This document shows positions 7,001-7,918 of a DNA stretch of 7,918 nt, piece by piece. The position numbers were made by a program, and so were the translations under genes. The DNA comes from Pseudomonadota bacterium (lineage in GTDB: Bacteria; Pseudomonadota; Gammaproteobacteria; Xanthomonadales; Xanthomonadaceae): NCBI GenBank assembly GCA_023425225.1, contig JAFADB010000069.1, positions 1 to 7,918 on the forward strand, given 5' to 3'. The number at the start of each line of letters is the position of its first letter. Position 1 is the stretch's first letter. Below the pieces are notes generated by a model that worked only from the letters and a program-made list of their open reading frames with translations, had not been told where the DNA came from and made no database searches.

Positions 7001-7162
7001 GGGCCACTCGGTGCGGACGATCACCTGGGTGTCGGACAGGTCCGGCAGCGCGTCCAGCGGGGTGCGCAGCAGCGACCAGACGCCGGCAACGGCCAGCGCC
7101 AGCGCCGCCAGCAGCACCCAGCGGCGATGGCCGATGCAGGCGCGGATGATGGCGGCGATCAT
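4022..7162 (-). CDS. cusA: CusA, Cu(I)/Ag(I) RND efflux pump
   Basis: Inner-membrane RND transporter (HAE-1/heavy-metal-efflux family) that uses proton influx to expel Cu(I) or Ag(I) through a CusCBA-type tripartite complex. Its 1046 residues match E. coli CusA (1047). The topology is classical: TM1 at 14-32, a periplasmic loop, TM2-6 within about 340-503, TM7 near 538-551, a second loop, and TM8-12 within about 872-1033. The three cleft methionines that bind metal are present: Met572 (LLYMP), Met622 (PLEMFETT) and Met671 (RIDMLATGIKSPIG), equivalent to E. coli 573, 623 and 672. Proton-relay candidates are Asp405 (GAMVDAAVVLIEN), Glu938 (GVAAEFG) and Lys981 (RVRPKAMT). Together these argue for Cu/Ag rather than Co/Zn/Cd specificity. 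The start overlaps the cusB stop (ATGA), with GGAG eight bases upstream, so translation is probably coupled. No cusF lies downstream. Confidence 0.96.
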   Translation of the reverse strand: MIAAIIRACIGHRRWVLLAALALAVAGVWSLLRTPLDALPDLSDTQVIVRTEWPGQTPRIVEDQVTYPLTTTMLSVPGVKAVRGYSFFGDSFVYVLFDDDTDLYWARSRVLEYLGQVRERLPAQVNPSLGPDATGLGWIYEYALVDRSGRHDLGQLRALQDWFLRYALKTVPDVAEVASIGGMVAAWQVEADPQALAARGITVERLAEAVRDANGATGGSVIEQGEAEVMVRSEGYLRTREDFEQVPVASGADGVPVLLRDIATVRRGPAMRRGIAELDGQGEVAGGVVVLRSGKNALATIDALKARLAELRASLPDGVEIVPVYDRSGLIREAVRHLSGKLVEEFVVVMLVCALFLWHVRSALVAVVTLPLGVLAAFIVMHLQGISANLLSLGGIAIAIGAMVDAAVVLIENAHKHLEHYRERHGADAQGARRWKLMADAATEVGPALFISLLVIALSFVPVFALQEQEGRLFAPLAFTKTYAMAAAAILSITLVPVLMGYLIRGRIRPECDNPLNRLLIAAYRPLLEWVLRHPRGTLLAAAAALLLGAIPLSRLGSEFMPAMDEGTLLYMPTALPGLSAGKAAQLLQQTDRMIMSVPEVAHVFGKAGRAETATDPAPLEMFETTVAFKPRAQWRPGMTPRKLREELDRAVQVPGLTNLWVPPIRNRIDMLATGIKSPIGIKVSGPDVAELARLGEQVERVARGVPGVSSAVAERIAGGRYLDVRIRPQAAARYGLTQAGLQQLIDTVVGGTPIAQTIEGRERYPVVLRYPRAQRDSAQALQSLPLVAPDGALLTLGQVADIAYTEGPPMLRSDDAQLGNYVYVDVDGRDLGSVVADLQAAVARQVRLPAGYSLGWSGQYEYLQRAGERLRLVVPLTLAIIFVLIWVVFRRASEAGLIMLSVPLSLLGGLWLVWGLGHAVSVATLIGFIALAGVAAEFGVIMLLYLRHAWDARLAADPGAGEDALDAAIREGAVQRVRPKAMTVATILAGLLPMLFGDGAGAEVMQRIAAPMVGGMLSAPLLSMLVIPAAYKLLRGRSLRRRTRG

Positions 7163-7918
7163 GGTTGCGGCTCCGTTGTGGTGGCATCGGCCGCGTGCGC
7201 ATGCGCGGCATGCTCGTCATGTCCGGCCGGTGCCGGCTCGGCTGCGGGCGCGTGCCCGTGGTCGTGCCGATGCGCTTGCGGCATGTCCTGCGCGGTACCG
7301 GCATCGGTCGTACCGTCCGCGCTCGCACCGTCCGCGACCGCGTCGTCGCCTGCCGCACCCAGCCGCTCCAGCGCACCGGACAGGCTCGCCTCCGAGTCGA
7401 TCAGGAACTGGCCCGAGGCCACCACCTGTTCGCCTTCGCGCAGGCCGGCGAGGATCTCGGTCTCCCCGCCGCCGCTGCGCCCGGCGCGCACCGCGACCGG
7501 CCGGAACCGGCCTTCGCCATCGGCCACGATCACCCGCGCCGGTCCCTGCCCCTCGATCAGCGCCTCCGACGGCACCAGCAGCTGCGCCGCGACGGGCGTC
7601 GCCTCCAGCTCGACCTCGGCGAACATGCCCGCCGCCAACCGGCCGTCGGCGTTGTCGAGGACGATGCGCGCGCGCCGGCTGCGGGTGGTCGCGTCCACCT
7701 GCGGCAGCAGCGCCTGCACGCGGCCGTCGAACACCTCGCCCGGCCACGCGTCAACGCGCACGCGGGCGACGCTGCCGGGGCCGATGCCGGCACTGTCGGC
7801 CTGCGGCAACGCGGCCTCCAGCCAGATGCCGGCGTTGCCGTTGATGCGGAACATCAGCGTGCCGGCGGTGGCCAGCTCGCCCTCACGCACGCCGATCTCG
7901 GTGAGCACGCCATCGGCC
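7159..7918 (-). CDS. cusB: CusB periplasmic adaptor, C-terminal part (runs off right edge)
   Basis: Membrane-fusion (periplasmic adaptor) subunit that bridges the CusA pump to the outer-membrane channel and hands metal to the pump. About 252 C-terminal residues are visible. The first visible residues (ADGVLTEIGVREGELATAG) are the second half of the lipoyl-like domain. Next come the beta-barrel (GIWLEAALPQADSAGI to FDGRVQALLPQVD, then DGRLAAGMFAEVELE) and the membrane-proximal domain (LLVPSEALIEGQGPARVIV to GLREGEQVVASGQFLIDSE). An Asp/Ala-rich linker leads to a tail with eight histidines in the last 41 residues (7162-7284), starting MPQAHRHDHGHAP. E. coli CusB has no such tail. The stop overlaps the cusA start by four bases. 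The signal peptide, helical hairpin and any N-terminal metal-binding methionines are outside the window. A CzcB-like adaptor is the main alternative, but the CusA partner favours CusB. Confidence 0.9.
   Translation of the reverse strand, partial: ADGVLTEIGVREGELATAGTLMFRINGNAGIWLEAALPQADSAGIGPGSVARVRVDAWPGEVFDGRVQALLPQVDATTRSRRARIVLDNADGRLAAGMFAEVELEATPVAAQLLVPSEALIEGQGPARVIVADGEGRFRPVAVRAGRSGGGETEILAGLREGEQVVASGQFLIDSEASLSGALERLGAAGDDAVADGASADGTTDAGTAQDMPQAHRHDHGHAPAAEPAPAGHDEHAAHAHAADATTTEPQP

Noticed and set aside
3900..7376. Very long open frame on the minus strand overlapping cusA in another frame
   Set aside because: Arg/Ala/Gly-rich translation with no domain resemblance. It is a GC-bias shadow of cusA and the cusB tail.

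Overview
The window is GC-rich chromosomal DNA. Its intergenic repeats (CCCTCCCC-type palindromes, a hairpin cluster ending in TTTTCCGAC, GGAGCGGC-type REPs) and its protein sequences point to Xanthomonadaceae, most likely Xanthomonas or a close relative. This assignment rests on recalled family resemblance, not on a search. All six recognisable genes lie on the minus strand, so transcription runs from right to left.

Right part (4022-7918): the 3' portion of cusB, the periplasmic adaptor, overlaps the complete cusA by an ATGA stop/start. CusA is the RND pump of a Cu(I)/Ag(I) efflux system. It keeps the three-methionine metal site and the proton-relay acidic residues. CusB carries a histidine-rich C-terminal tail. 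The outer-membrane channel gene (cusC) would be expected beyond the right edge.

Middle (2307-4021): two repeat-rich intergenic stretches flank one unrecognised gene for a secreted protein of 188 residues. The stretch 3425-4021 holds a CCCTCCCC palindrome, an octamer tandem repeat, a cluster of strong hairpins (one resembling a plus-strand terminator) and a REP doublet (REPIN) just downstream of cusA. The stretch 2307-2857 holds a hyphenated palindrome near the hglS start and three short GTC(A/C)TCCCCGC-type palindromic repeats.

Left part (1-2306): a complete hglS/ydcJ-type 2-oxoadipate dioxygenase/decarboxylase gene (lysine catabolism) is followed by a His/Met-rich DUF2946 gene. The 5' end of a TonB-dependent copper receptor gene (OprC/NosA family) comes next and runs off the left edge. 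DUF2946 and the receptor are probably one copper-handling operon.

The window thus places outer-membrane copper uptake and copper efflux within 8 kb, separated by a metabolic gene, a gene of unknown function and repeats. I see no integrase, insertion sequence, CRISPR array, tRNA or rRNA. The genes belong to known families. The least explained parts are the secreted unknown protein and the structured repeats.
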